Shown: piece after piece, positions 13,159 through 25,000 of the stretch
How positions within the stretch are numbered: the stretch's first letter is position 1
Layout of the letters: each line of letters begins with the position of its first letter
Source of the DNA: Rhynchopus sp. YZ270_cl-10
Lineage: Eukaryota > Euglenozoa > Diplonemea > Diplonemida > Diplonemidae
Length of the DNA stretch: 64,000 nucleotides
Assembly (NCBI GenBank): GCA_964035575.1
Contig: OZ037880.1
Coordinates: 682,001 to 746,000, forward strand
Reading direction: 5' to 3'
Notes under the pieces: generated by a model
Databases searched by the model: none
Told to the model about the DNA's origin: nothing
What the model saw: the letters and a program-made list of their open reading frames with translations, nothing else
Made by a program: the position numbers and the translations under genes

Positions 13159-14750
13159 TTACTTCTTGGCCTTCTTGTCTCCGATCACACGCTCGGTGGT
13201 CTTGGTCACCTTTCCAAGCATGACAACACCGTTACCCTCCATGATGGCAACACGGGAGAGACCCTCGCAGTTCTTGAAGGAGTCAACCACCAGGGGCTGG
13301 ACGGGGGCGAACACAACCTCAGCCATCTCGTTGGCCTTCAGGCAGTGGGGCTCCTCGGCCTTCTTTCCTCCGGTCTCCTTACCCATCTTCCACACGAGCT
13401 CGGTCATGCGCACGGCGGAGCGGCCGGTACGCACGAAGCACACGGGGGTGTATCCGACCTTCAGCTCACCGGGGTGGTCAAGGATCTGCACCTGGGCGGT
13501 GAAGGTACCGGCCTCCTTCAGGGATCCGTCCTTCTTGTACACCATGACGTCTCCGGTGCGGGGCATGTTGTCCTTGTTCAGTCCCTTGACGTTGAGCCCG
13601 ACGTTGTCTCCGGCCTTGGCGTCGTCGCAACGCTTGTGGTGCATCTCGCAGGTGAACACCTTTCCGGTGCACGAGTTGGCGGCAGTGTGGGTGGGGAGGA
13701 AGAGGACCTCCTCACCAGGCTTCACAATTCCCTGCTCAACACGTCCAGTGATGACATCACCGACTCCCTTGATCTGTGGGGGCGAAAAAATGGGGTGTGT
13801 GTTCAAAAGTCGAAAGAGCGCACAAAGCGCAAATATAACAAAAACAAAGCTGCCTTTTGCACTGAAAAGTTGCAAAAGTTGCAAAAGTTGCAAAAGTCTC
13901 ACAAACACAAACACAAACGCGGACACGTGTCTCGACATACCTTGTACACTCCGGACACGGGCATACGCATGGCGGCGTCGTTCTTACGCTCGGGCAGACG
14001 CACCATGTCGTTCAGGGCGTCCCTGAGGGTGTCAACGTGGAGGTTGCTCTTGTCCTGCTCAATCACGATGTCCTGTCCCTTCCACCAGGCCATCTTCTCA
14101 GACTTGATGAGAAGGTTGTCTCCCATCCATCCCGAGATCGGGAGCACGGGCACGCACTTCTCAACGAAGTCCTTCTTCCATCCGGTCTTCACAAGCATGC
14201 TCTTCATCTCCTCCTTGATCTCGTTGAAACGCTCCTCCTTGTACTGGGCAACGTCGCAGTCCATCTTGTTGATTCCGACAATCAGCTGCTTCACTCCCAG
14301 CAGGTTGATGAGACGCGCGTGCTGGCGGGTCTGTCCCTGGATCTCTCCGGCCTTGTGGTTTCCACGGGCAATGGCAGAGACGAAGTTACCGTCGGCGGGC
14401 ACCATGAGAAGTGCAACGTCCGCCTGCGACGCTCCGGTGATCATGTTCTTGATGAAATCTCTGTGTCCGGGGGCGTCAATCACGGTGTAGTGCCACTTCT
14501 CCGTGAAGAATTCCTTGGTGGTGCACGCGATGGTCACTCCACGCTCACGCTCCTCCTTCTGACGGTCCATGTAGAACGCGAACGCGAAGGACTGCTTTCC
14601 GAGACGCTCGGCCTCCTGGCGCAGCTTCTCCATCTCACGCTCCGGGATTCCTCCGAGCTCGAAGAGAAGACGGCCGGTGGTCGTCGACTTTCCGGAGTCG
14701 ACGTGACCACAGATCACGATCGACATATGCGGCTTTCCATCGGTGGCCAT
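13159..14750 (-). CDS. EFL: EF-1alpha-like GTPase (EFL), copy 7
   Basis: Exon 1 is 13941-14750, the intron 13774-13940 and exon 2 is 13159-13773. Upstream spacer type A. No sequence difference from the other A-unit copies was noticed. Confidence 0.96.
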
Positions 14751-15250
14751 TTTGACTTTCGGTTTAGTTTGATGATCCTGATGCGTTGTGGTGTGGTGTG
14801 TCGGGTGTCGGGTGTGGGGTGTCAAGGTGCAAAGAAAAGAAAGCAGACACACTGTCTTGTGTTTTTCTGGTGTTCCGGCTTTGTTTTTGTTTTGTTTTCT
14901 TTTGTCTTGTCTTGTCTTGTTTTTGTTTTGTATTGTCCGGCCTTTGCTTTTTTGTGCATTTTGTTCTTTGTTTTTGCTTTTGCTCCCTCCACAACCCCTC
15001 GAAACTAGAAACCTTGCCTGATCACTCACGTTTCCGCTGTTGGTATGCGGTCTTCTTCTCTTCTTTTTTTTTCCCAAAATAAATGTAAAAAAAAAAAAAA
15101 CGGCCAGCGTTCATGGGGGGACACGTGTGCATGGGTAGGGGGGCGGCACGACGGGGGGGGTGGGGCTCAGTTTTGCGTTCCGGTTCCTTCTCTTGCGTGA
15201 GGGGCTGCATTTAGTGTACAAAGTAACCCGTGGCATCAGATGCACCCAGC

Positions 15251-16842
15251 TTACTTCTTGGCCTTCTTGTCTCCGATCACACGCTCGGTGGTCTTGGTCA
15301 CCTTTCCAAGCATGACAACACCGTTACCCTCCATGATGGCAACACGGGAGAGACCCTCGCAGTTCTTGAAGGAGTCAACCACCAGGGGCTGGACGGGGGC
15401 GAACACAACCTCAGCCATCTCGTTGGCCTTCAGGCAGTGGGGCTCCTCGGCCTTCTTTCCTCCGGTCTCCTTACCCATCTTCCACACGAGCTCGGTCATG
15501 CGCACGGCGGAGCGGCCGGTACGCACGAAGCACACGGGGGTGTATCCGACCTTCAGCTCACCGGGGTGGTCAAGGATCTGCACCTGGGCGGTGAAGGTAC
15601 CGGCCTCCTTCAGGGATCCGTCCTTCTTGTACACCATGACGTCTCCGGTGCGGGGCATGTTGTCCTTGTTCAGTCCCTTGACGTTGAGCCCGACGTTGTC
15701 TCCGGCCTTGGCGTCGTCGCAACGCTTGTGGTGCATCTCGCAGGTGAACACCTTTCCGGTGCACGAGTTGGCGGCAGTGTGGGTGGGGAGGAAGAGGACC
15801 TCCTCACCAGGCTTCACAATTCCCTGCTCAACACGTCCAGTGATGACATCACCGACTCCCTTGATCTGTGGGGGCGAAAAAATGGGGTGTGTGTTCAAAA
15901 GTCGAAAGAGCGCACAAAGCGCAAATATAACAAAAACAAAGCTGCCTTTTGCACTGAAAAGTTGCAAAAGTTGCAAAAGTTGCAAAAGTCTCACAAACAC
16001 AAACACAAACGCGGACACGTGTCTCGACATACCTTGTACACTCCGGACACGGGCATACGCATGGCGGCGTCGTTCTTACGCTCGGGCAGACGCACCATGT
16101 CGTTCAGGGCGTCCCTGAGGGTGTCAACGTGGAGGTTGCTCTTGTCCTGCTCAATCACGATGTCCTGTCCCTTCCACCAGGCCATCTTCTCAGACTTGAT
16201 GAGAAGGTTGTCTCCCATCCATCCCGAGATCGGGAGCACGGGCACGCACTTCTCAACGAAGTCCTTCTTCCATCCGGTCTTCACAAGCATGCTCTTCATC
16301 TCCTCCTTGATCTCGTTGAAACGCTCCTCCTTGTACTGGGCAACGTCGCAGTCCATCTTGTTGATTCCGACAATCAGCTGCTTCACTCCCAGCAGGTTGA
16401 TGAGACGCGCGTGCTGGCGGGTCTGTCCCTGGATCTCTCCGGCCTTGTGGTTTCCACGGGCAATGGCAGAGACGAAGTTACCGTCGGCGGGCACCATGAG
16501 AAGTGCAACGTCCGCCTGCGACGCTCCGGTGATCATGTTCTTGATGAAATCTCTGTGTCCGGGGGCGTCAATCACGGTGTAGTGCCACTTCTCCGTGAAG
16601 AATTCCTTGGTGGTGCACGCGATGGTCACTCCACGCTCACGCTCCTCCTTCTGACGGTCCATGTAGAACGCGAACGCGAAGGACTGCTTTCCGAGACGCT
16701 CGGCCTCCTGGCGCAGCTTCTCCATCTCACGCTCCGGGATTCCTCCGAGCTCGAAGAGAAGACGGCCGGTGGTCGTCGACTTTCCGGAGTCGACGTGACC
16801 ACAGATCACGATCGACATATGCGGCTTTCCATCGGTGGCCAT
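15251..16842 (-). CDS. EFL: EF-1alpha-like GTPase (EFL), copy 8
   Basis: Exon 1 is 16033-16842, the intron 15866-16032 and exon 2 is 15251-15865. Upstream spacer type A. This is the last copy with a complete upstream region. Confidence 0.96.
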
Positions 16843-17342
16843 TTTGACTTTCGGTTTAGTTTGATGATCCTGATGCGTTGTGGTGTGGTGTGTCGGGTGT
16901 CGGGTGTGGGGTGTCAAGGTGCAAAGAAAAGAAAGCAGACACACTGTCTTGTGTTTTTCTGGTGTTCCGGCTTTGTTTTTGTTTTGTTTTCTTTTGTCTT
17001 GTCTTGTCTTGTTTTTGTTTTGTATTGTCCGGCCTTTGCTTTTTTGTGCATTTTGTTCTTTGTTTTTGCTTTTGCTCCCTCCACAACCCCTCGAAACTAG
17101 AAACCTTGCCTGATCACTCACGTTTCCGCTGTTGGTATGCGGTCTTCTTCTCTTCTTTTTTTTTCCCAAAATAAATGTAAAAAAAAAAAAAACGGCCAGC
17201 GTTCATGGGGGGACACGTGTGCATGGGTAGGGGGGCGGCACGACGGGGGGGGTGGGGCTCAGTTTTGCGTTCCGGTTCCTTCTCTTGCGTGAGGGGCTGC
17301 ATTTAGTGTACAAAGTAACCCGTGGCATCAGATGCACCCAGC

Positions 17343-18934
17343 TTACTTCTTGGCCTTCTTGTCTCCGATCACACGCTCGGTGGTCTTGGTCACCTTTCCA
17401 AGCATGACAACACCGTTACCCTCCATGATGGCAACACGGGAGAGACCCTCGCAGTTCTTGAAGGAGTCAACCACCAGGGGCTGGACGGGGGCGAACACAA
17501 CCTCAGCCATCTCGTTGGCCTTCAGGCAGTGGGGCTCCTCGGCCTTCTTTCCTCCGGTCTCCTTACCCATCTTCCACACGAGCTCGGTCATGCGCACGGC
17601 GGAGCGGCCGGTACGCACGAAGCACACGGGGGTGTATCCGACCTTCAGCTCACCGGGGTGGTCAAGGATCTGCACCTGGGCGGTGAAGGTACCGGCCTCC
17701 TTCAGGGATCCGTCCTTCTTGTACACCATGACGTCTCCGGTGCGGGGCATGTTGTCCTTGTTCAGTCCCTTGACGTTGAGCCCGACGTTGTCTCCGGCCT
17801 TGGCGTCGTCGCAACGCTTGTGGTGCATCTCGCAGGTGAACACCTTTCCGGTGCACGAGTTGGCGGCAGTGTGGGTGGGGAGGAAGAGGACCTCCTCACC
17901 AGGCTTCACAATTCCCTGCTCAACACGTCCAGTGATGACATCACCGACTCCCTTGATCTGTGGGGGCGAAAAAATGGGGTGTGTGTTCAAAAGTCGAAAG
18001 AGCGCACAAAGCGCAAATATAACAAAAACAAAGCTGCCTTTTGCACTGAAAAGTTGCAAAAGTTGCAAAAGTTGCAAAAGTCTCACAAACACAAACACAA
18101 ACGCGGACACGTGTCTCGACATACCTTGTACACTCCGGACACGGGCATACGCATGGCGGCGTCGTTCTTACGCTCGGGCAGACGCACCATGTCGTTCAGG
18201 GCGTCCCTGAGGGTGTCAACGTGGAGGTTGCTCTTGTCCTGCTCAATCACGATGTCCTGTCCCTTCCACCAGGCCATCTTCTCAGACTTGATGAGAAGGT
18301 TGTCTCCCATCCATCCCGAGATCGGGAGCACGGGCACGCACTTCTCAACGAAGTCCTTCTTCCATCCGGTCTTCACAAGCATGCTCTTCATCTCCTCCTT
18401 GATCTCGTTGAAACGCTCCTCCTTGTACTGGGCAACGTCGCAGTCCATCTTGTTGATTCCGACAATCAGCTGCTTCACTCCCAGCAGGTTGATGAGACGC
18501 GCGTGCTGGCGGGTCTGTCCCTGGATCTCTCCGGCCTTGTGGTTTCCACGGGCAATGGCAGAGACGAAGTTACCGTCGGCGGGCACCATGAGAAGTGCAA
18601 CGTCCGCCTGCGACGCTCCGGTGATCATGTTCTTGATGAAATCTCTGTGTCCGGGGGCGTCAATCACGGTGTAGTGCCACTTCTCCGTGAAGAATTCCTT
18701 GGTGGTGCACGCGATGGTCACTCCACGCTCACGCTCCTCCTTCTGACGGTCCATGTAGAACGCGAACGCGAAGGACTGCTTTCCGAGACGCTCGGCCTCC
18801 TGGCGCAGCTTCTCCATCTCACGCTCCGGGATTCCTCCGAGCTCGAAGAGAAGACGGCCGGTGGTCGTCGACTTTCCGGAGTCGACGTGACCACAGATCA
18901 CGATCGACATATGCGGCTTTCCATCGGTGGCCAT
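17343..18934 (-). CDS. EFL: EF-1alpha-like GTPase (EFL), copy 9, upstream region replaced
   Basis: Exon 1 is 18125-18934, the intron 17958-18124 and exon 2 is 17343-17957; the coding sequence is intact. Only about 50 bp of the usual spacer remain upstream, including the putative 5'-UTR acceptor (AG at 18962-18963). The sequence then runs into the (ACACC)n tract and the 3' end of the LINE. The conserved upstream block and donor found before all other copies are missing, so this copy may be silent or driven from elsewhere. Confidence 0.94.
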
Positions 18935-18969
18935 TTTGACTTTCGGTTTAGTTTGATGATCCTGATGCG

Positions 18970-18988
18970 TTGTGGTGTGGTGTGGTGT
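18970..18988. repeat. (ACACC)n tract at the LINE 3' end
   Basis: A GTGTG/GTGGT tract about 19 bp long on the plus strand. The intact EFL spacer has a shorter version of it before its sequence diverges at 18985. It is the point where LINE and EFL array meet. Confidence 0.8.
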
Positions 18989-19043
18989 AATGCCTAGTGA
19001 GGGTAATTCTTGCGCAGAATATGGCCCTTAGGTGTGGGGGGGG

Positions 19044-22000
19044 CTACGTCACCTGCGAAGACCCCGCGGGGTCTTGCCTGTGATGTAGGGGGAGTGTGCC
19101 TCGTGCTGACGTGCTGTTATTGATGTGGCGTGTGTGGCACGTTCCGCAGCACTGGGCCAATGATTTCTTGTCTAGCAAGCATGCCCCACATCTCGTGAGT
19201 CTATGTTTCGTGCAGAAGTCCATCACAATGGCGCGGCCATCGCCTTCTGTGTGGTGTAGGCTGCAGCAGGTTTCTGGAGCGGCTCGCAGCGTCTTGCACG
19301 AGTTACATCGCACTTTGCCGTGGGTCAGACAAGACAAGGTTTTGGCGCACTTTCTGGCGTCTGGAGGGGCCGTGCGAGGTGGGCGGGCCCGTCCTGCAGC
19401 TCTGGCTTCAGTCGCTCTGCCTCGCCATCCTGCGGAGGCTTCAGTCCAGTCATCAGCGTAATGCTCTTGCGGCCGGAACTGGGCTGCCCAAGCCTGGGTC
19501 TCCTCGTACAAGAGGGAGCGGCGGTTCCCTGCAAAGGCTGCTATGTGCGACTGTAGGTGGCGCAGTACCTCCTCAGTTTTGCTGTTGAGAACTGCTCGTT
19601 TGCTCACACCACTGGTCACCGAACCTCCGATGGCAGTAAGGCTAGTGACGTTGGTGTAGTGGCCGTACATCCAGGACTGCGGTTTGTACACCTTCGCAAA
19701 GGTCTGCATCAGCTCGCCCAGTGAGAGTGACTTGGCCAACGCGCTTTGCAGGAAGGTGTCGCGTTCCGAGGAGGCAGCGGCAAGTTCTGCTTGCTTCTGG
19801 TTCTCCACCTCATCCATTGCCTGGTTGCTGAGAGCGTCAGCGTCCTTGTTTCGCTCTCGCGCGATGTGGCGGAACCCCAGGGTGAAACGGGGTTGAACCT
19901 CTCTGATCAGTTCTTTAGCCACGAGGAACAGCGGTTTGAGGAAATCGTTGCAGTCAGCTACCCCCCGGAGCTGGTCCACAATCAGCTTGGAGTCTCCGCT
20001 GATGGTGACCGGGCCTTGCAGCTCAGAGGGGAGTTCGTTGAGGAGGCGGAGGCCACTGATGACTCCTTCGTACTCCGCCACGTTGTTGCTTCTGGCTGAG
20101 GGAAGTGGGGTGGCCACCGATGCGCTCTTGACACCATCCACATATACCACCGCTCCTGCCCCAGCCCTCGCGAAGACAGTTTTGTTCTGTCTTGCTCCGC
20201 CGTCAAAGAACATTTCCACCCCGCTGTGGTCCGCGATATGGTCCCTAACCGTGCACGACGAGGTAGAGGCTTTGAACTGCGGATAGCGGCGGCTGCCAAC
20301 GTCTGGGAGCGGCATTCCTGTGGTGAGCTCAAAGTCCACTGCCAGCTCGATGAGGCTGATTGAGTGTTCGGACCCGACGTGGGCCCACTGAAGTCCTCGC
20401 ACCCAGGAGTTTAGTGCATGCCAAAGGTCTTCGTTGTGTTTCCACTGTTGACGGACGCTCTCGTAGCTGTAGACTGGGAGATGTACCTGTCTGGGCTGGG
20501 GTGAGGACCAGCCCCACGGAAAGCTCTGCAGCCGGTGGTGTCTGGCAGATTCTTCGGGGCGGTCGGCACGGATCTGTCGCTCTTTTACCACCTCCACAAA
20601 GAAGCGTTGGAGACTCCTGACGATGAAGCGTCTGTCGTCCGAGTTTTGCGGTAGCGCATTGTCCCCTTGTCGGAAGGCAGGGGCCACCCCACATATCGAC
20701 AGGCAATTTGGCCAATTGGTTCGATCCTGCGATGTGATGCTGTGCCTGGCTCGCACCGACGACCACGCCTGGCAGTCCCACCAAAGATGCTCAACCGTCT
20801 CTCGTTCGCCAGACACGCAATAGGGGCAAGATGTTGTGCTGAGGCCTGAGCGGCCCGTGGTGTTCACCGCACCCGCGATGACTGATCTGAGAATGCCTTT
20901 CTGGTAGCCGGTTAACTCGTTAGCAGAGTCCTCTAACAGGTGCCTGGTTGTGTGGCCATCGACACCATGCTGCAGGCCTTCGAAGTCGGGGCGCCTGTTA
21001 GCCATTTTTGAGAGTATCTCCGTACGGAGGAAGTGGCGGGCTTCTGCCTCCATTCCTGCCACTTGCTTGTCTGTGAGCGTACTCAGCTCCAAGGTAGCAG
21101 CGTCACCTGCCTCGTTTACAAAGCTAATCGACGTTGGAGACTGCCATGTCCAGCCGAGTGCTCGCAGGGTGAGCGAGATGAGATGGAATGGGCCACATGT
21201 CAGAGAGTCTCTATTCTGCCAAGCGGCTGTAGCGAGGGGTCTGCAACTTGCCTTTCTCATTTGTTTGGCCCATGCTCTTAGCCTGTGGAGGTGCAAGACC
21301 ATGGAAGGGTCCATGCGATGTCCGTGTTGCAGGACGTGCAGTACAACTTCTGGCGCCCTTCTGTTGGTACCCGTCCACACCGCCGCTGTGAACTTTGTCG
21401 TGAGGTTTTTCTGCTCTTTGGGGGACATGTACGTTGTGGAGGCAGCGTAGTAGCACTTCGACCCCGCACTCATGGACGCCACGTGGTCTCGGTGCTGAAC
21501 TGGGGTGGGGAGGGATTTCACCCTTCGGAGGTTCTCAACTGCAGTTTCACGCCTCTTTGCAATGCGGTCTGAGACGGGCAGGTTGTCCACATCCTGTGTT
21601 GGCTTCGCATGCACCATCGCACCCGTGCAGTCGAAGCTGTTTCGCTCTGGAAGGAAGATGGGTGGGGACTGACTTACCAAACACCGTGAGAGGGAGTCGT
21701 AGGCTTTGAGTTCGCATGGGGGGGTGTCGCAAGTCGAGAAGGTGTGCGACTTTGACGTGCTGATTGCCATTTGGGTCTTCTGCGAGAAGATGACAGTACG
21801 GTCGGTGATGTCCTGCTGCAGCTCATGTGTGCTGGCAGTCGCGTAGATGTCATCGACATAAGAAGCGGCCTCGGCCCCCCGACTCTCCACATCCCGCATC
21901 CAGACGCTGACTACGATGTTGATCAGGATAACGCTAAGCGGGCACCCCTGCATGATGCCATTCGTGGGGACGAATGGTTGCCCTATGGAGCCATTGCACT

Positions 22001-25000
22001 TGAAATGCCTGGTCATTCTAGCGTAAGCCTCTCGTAGCGTGGTTAGCACCACTTCGTTGAATCCCAGCCGCGCCGCAAGCTGAAATGTGATCTCTATCGG
22101 CACTGTGTCAAAGCACTTTTGGAAGTCGATAGCGACTCCGTACATATCGCCCTCAGACAGATGCGCGCATTCCAGCTGGGCTGCTAGGTGCCAGTACAGG
22201 TCCTCTGTGCCGTGTTTGGGCCTGCACCCGTGCAGCCCCTCGGGGGCCAGCTTCTCAAGCCAAGGGAAAGCCGATTTCGCACGCACCGACGCCCAGACCC
22301 GGTACAAAACAGCCGTGATCGTGATAGGGCGTTGTGACAGGGGGTTTGCATCGCTTTCAGGTTTGGGAATGAGAGGTACTAGGGCCTGCATGAGGTCTTC
22401 CGGCCACACACCGTCGCGTTCGATCGCATTCAAACCTTCCGCCAGTAGTGCGAGCACGCTGTCCGGCAGCTGCTGCAGCTCAAAGGCCCTCCAACCATGC
22501 ATACCCGGGGATGTAGTGCGCTTCAATCTACCAATAGCTGAACGCACGTCGTCCACAGTGATTTGCTCGCACTCCATGGGCTCTCTGTGTGGGAGTATCG
22601 TTTCGTACGTGTCAAGAAATTCATTCCAGCTGGGTTCAGGTGAATCAACGTATCGGCGGAAAATTCCACCCCAAGCTTCGTTGTCCAGGAGAAGGGCATC
22701 GATTTTCTTTGGGTCCGCTGTGAGCGTGCCATCGTGTTGCCTCATGAACGCAGCTGGCGTTGTGAAGCGATCTGCGACGAAGTCGAAAACCATTCCTTGG
22801 CCTTTACACCCTGCGTAGGCGTTCTGCATCACCTGCTTCCATTGCAGGCTGCGCTGGCTCTTAAGGGCTAGGAAGGCCTCCTTATTGGATCCGGTGAGCT
22901 TTTCCAGAAGTCGTTGCAGCGTTTGCAAATCAGGCGATGGTAAGGCAAGGGCTTCAGCAAGTTCTTCCTTCAGTGGGCCGCCCCGGTGGCGAGTGAGTGC
23001 TCTCCATGAGTGCTCCTCTGTACGGGTCATCGCATAAGGTCTGTCCACCTGGAGTCTGGCCTCCATGTGCTGGAGGATGGTGCGCAGGTTCCCCATAACT
23101 GCATCCCTGGCTCTGGTCAGGTCTGTGGTCGCCCCCTTGGCATTGCAGTGCTTGGTAGCGTGTCGCGACGTTTTCACCTGCGACTTCTTGCCTCTCCCGC
23201 GGTATTGGCTGGTTGGAGAGGTGTCACCATCATGAAGGAGGATCAGGTAATCTTCCCCCAAGTTCGCGAATTCGGTCAGGATCTGGGCGCCTGTGAGACC
23301 GTTCCGCTCCTTTTTCTCAATTGCGCCAGCCATAGCCGCCGCAGGGGCCGGGATCTCCCTGGGCACGGTAGCTGGGAATGCTTTAGGCAAGACGCATCTG
23401 CTAGTTTGGCCTGAATATGTCTCAAGGTCAAGGGTGATCGACAGTGGAAGGTGCGAGGGGAAAGGGCATTCTTCAAAAGTGGTGGTGACGTCTGCCTTTG
23501 TTACTGCCGGGGCTGCTGTGATGTTGGCGAGGCAGAGGTCAATTCGGGACGTAGTGAAGCCCGTGGCGGTGGCAGATTTGCAGGTGTGGTTGGGTGTAGC
23601 GGTTCTAGCAGCCGCAATAGATGCAGCAACGTCTACCCACCTCCCCGATCGCTCTGCGGCCGCTAGCACACCACTGCTGTCTGAATTGCAGTTAAGGTCA
23701 CCTATAATCAGCACCGGTACCGCCTGGCCTAGAGCGTTGGCCATGTCAAAGACGTCTGTGAGCAGTTCCTCTCTTTGTGCAGCGGCGTTGGCACCGGAGT
23801 GTGCGTACACGTTGATGATATGCAGGGCTGCTCCCCCTCCTACAGCCACTGCCGTGTGGACTACTCTTGTTGATTCGTAGCACCGCTTCTCCACTTCAGA
23901 GACAGGGTTCAGAGCTTGCGCAGTGAGGTGGCCTTTTGTGAGTGTGGCCACTCCTCCTGGTGGAATCTGCTGCCGCACTCCTATACCTGTCTTCACCAGG
24001 TCCTTGCCCCAGTGGGTGGTCCAATTGGAAGCACTGAAGTATTGCTGCATGGTACCCTTAATGTCCGCCCCCGCACGAGTTTCCTGAAGAGTTAGTATAT
24101 CTCCCGGGAGGTTTGGCACCTTCATTGAGTGCGTACCCAGAGACGTGATATTCATCGAGGTTATCGTGAGAGTGAGGGGCTTGTTGGAGGAAGGCTTCTT
24201 GATGGCATTCCCCAGTCGCGCTGCTGCGGTGTGTCTGCGCTGTCTGCGGTTGGGCGAGCTGCTGGCGGGCGACGCCGGCCCTCCCGGTAGGGGGAAGGTA
24301 TCATTAGAGCAGGATCGCAGAGACCTGTGTAACGCCATAGGTATATTCAGTATGTCGTAGTGCATCGGCCTGTATGTCAATCCCAAGAGCCGTACAGGTT
24401 GGAGACTGCTACCTTCACGTCGCATGTTACCTCTGCTCCCCTCGCTGGCGTTCAACACCCAAACCTCCGCATTCAGGAGGACCGCCGCCGTCTGCAGGCA
24501 CCAGTGGTCACCATATCTGCGGTCGCAGCTCATGTCCTCCACGTATGCGTCATACGTAATGGGTGCATTTGGGTCGCGCGTGTCGGGGGTGTAGTTGCTT
24601 CGGTATTCGGCGTTGGTGCGCATGCTGTCCGTTACCTGTGCGCGTAAGGAGGCGGCTGTGATGTCACCCCTGCATTGGCTGGCCAGTGCCCCAAACAGGC
24701 AGTTACCATCACCGGGTATTGAGCGGCGAGTGGTACGCAGCAAGGCCGCCATGTGGTCCAGCCAGGCTGTGTCATCCCCAATATCCTTCGTTGGGTCATG
24801 GCCACCCCCTACCATTCTGTCCTGCTGCTCCTCTTCTCCGCATTTCACCATGGGGCCGTTTAACCTGTTGACTGTAGTGGGTCCTCTCTTTGACTCTGGG
24901 ATCATATCTGGGACCACTGCTACAGAAAGCGGGGCTGGCATGTGCGGGACTGCTAGGGTCGCCGACAGGTGAAAGGGAGAAGAAGAATACGGGGGATTAG

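Larger units (their letters stand above)
1..18984 (-). repeat. Tandem array of nine EFL genes, A and B repeat units
   Basis: Nine head-to-tail copies of one gene with its spacer. Units carrying spacer A are 2092 bp and units carrying spacer B are 2408 bp. In coordinate order the spacers run A, B, A, B, A, A, A, A and then a truncated one, so a 4500-bp A+B dimer occurs twice before a run of A units. Copies appear identical in exons, intron and spacer. The only difference I found is a 15- versus 14-base A run in the first A spacer. Such uniformity implies recent amplification or strong gene conversion. Homology to the array stops at 18984, where the LINE begins. Confidence 0.95.

Noticed and set aside
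19044-20800. Restriction-like endonuclease in the LINE
   Set aside because: The CCHC knuckle is present, but no K/R-P-D...D/E pattern follows it; the C-terminal part is RNase H and the Cys/His tail.
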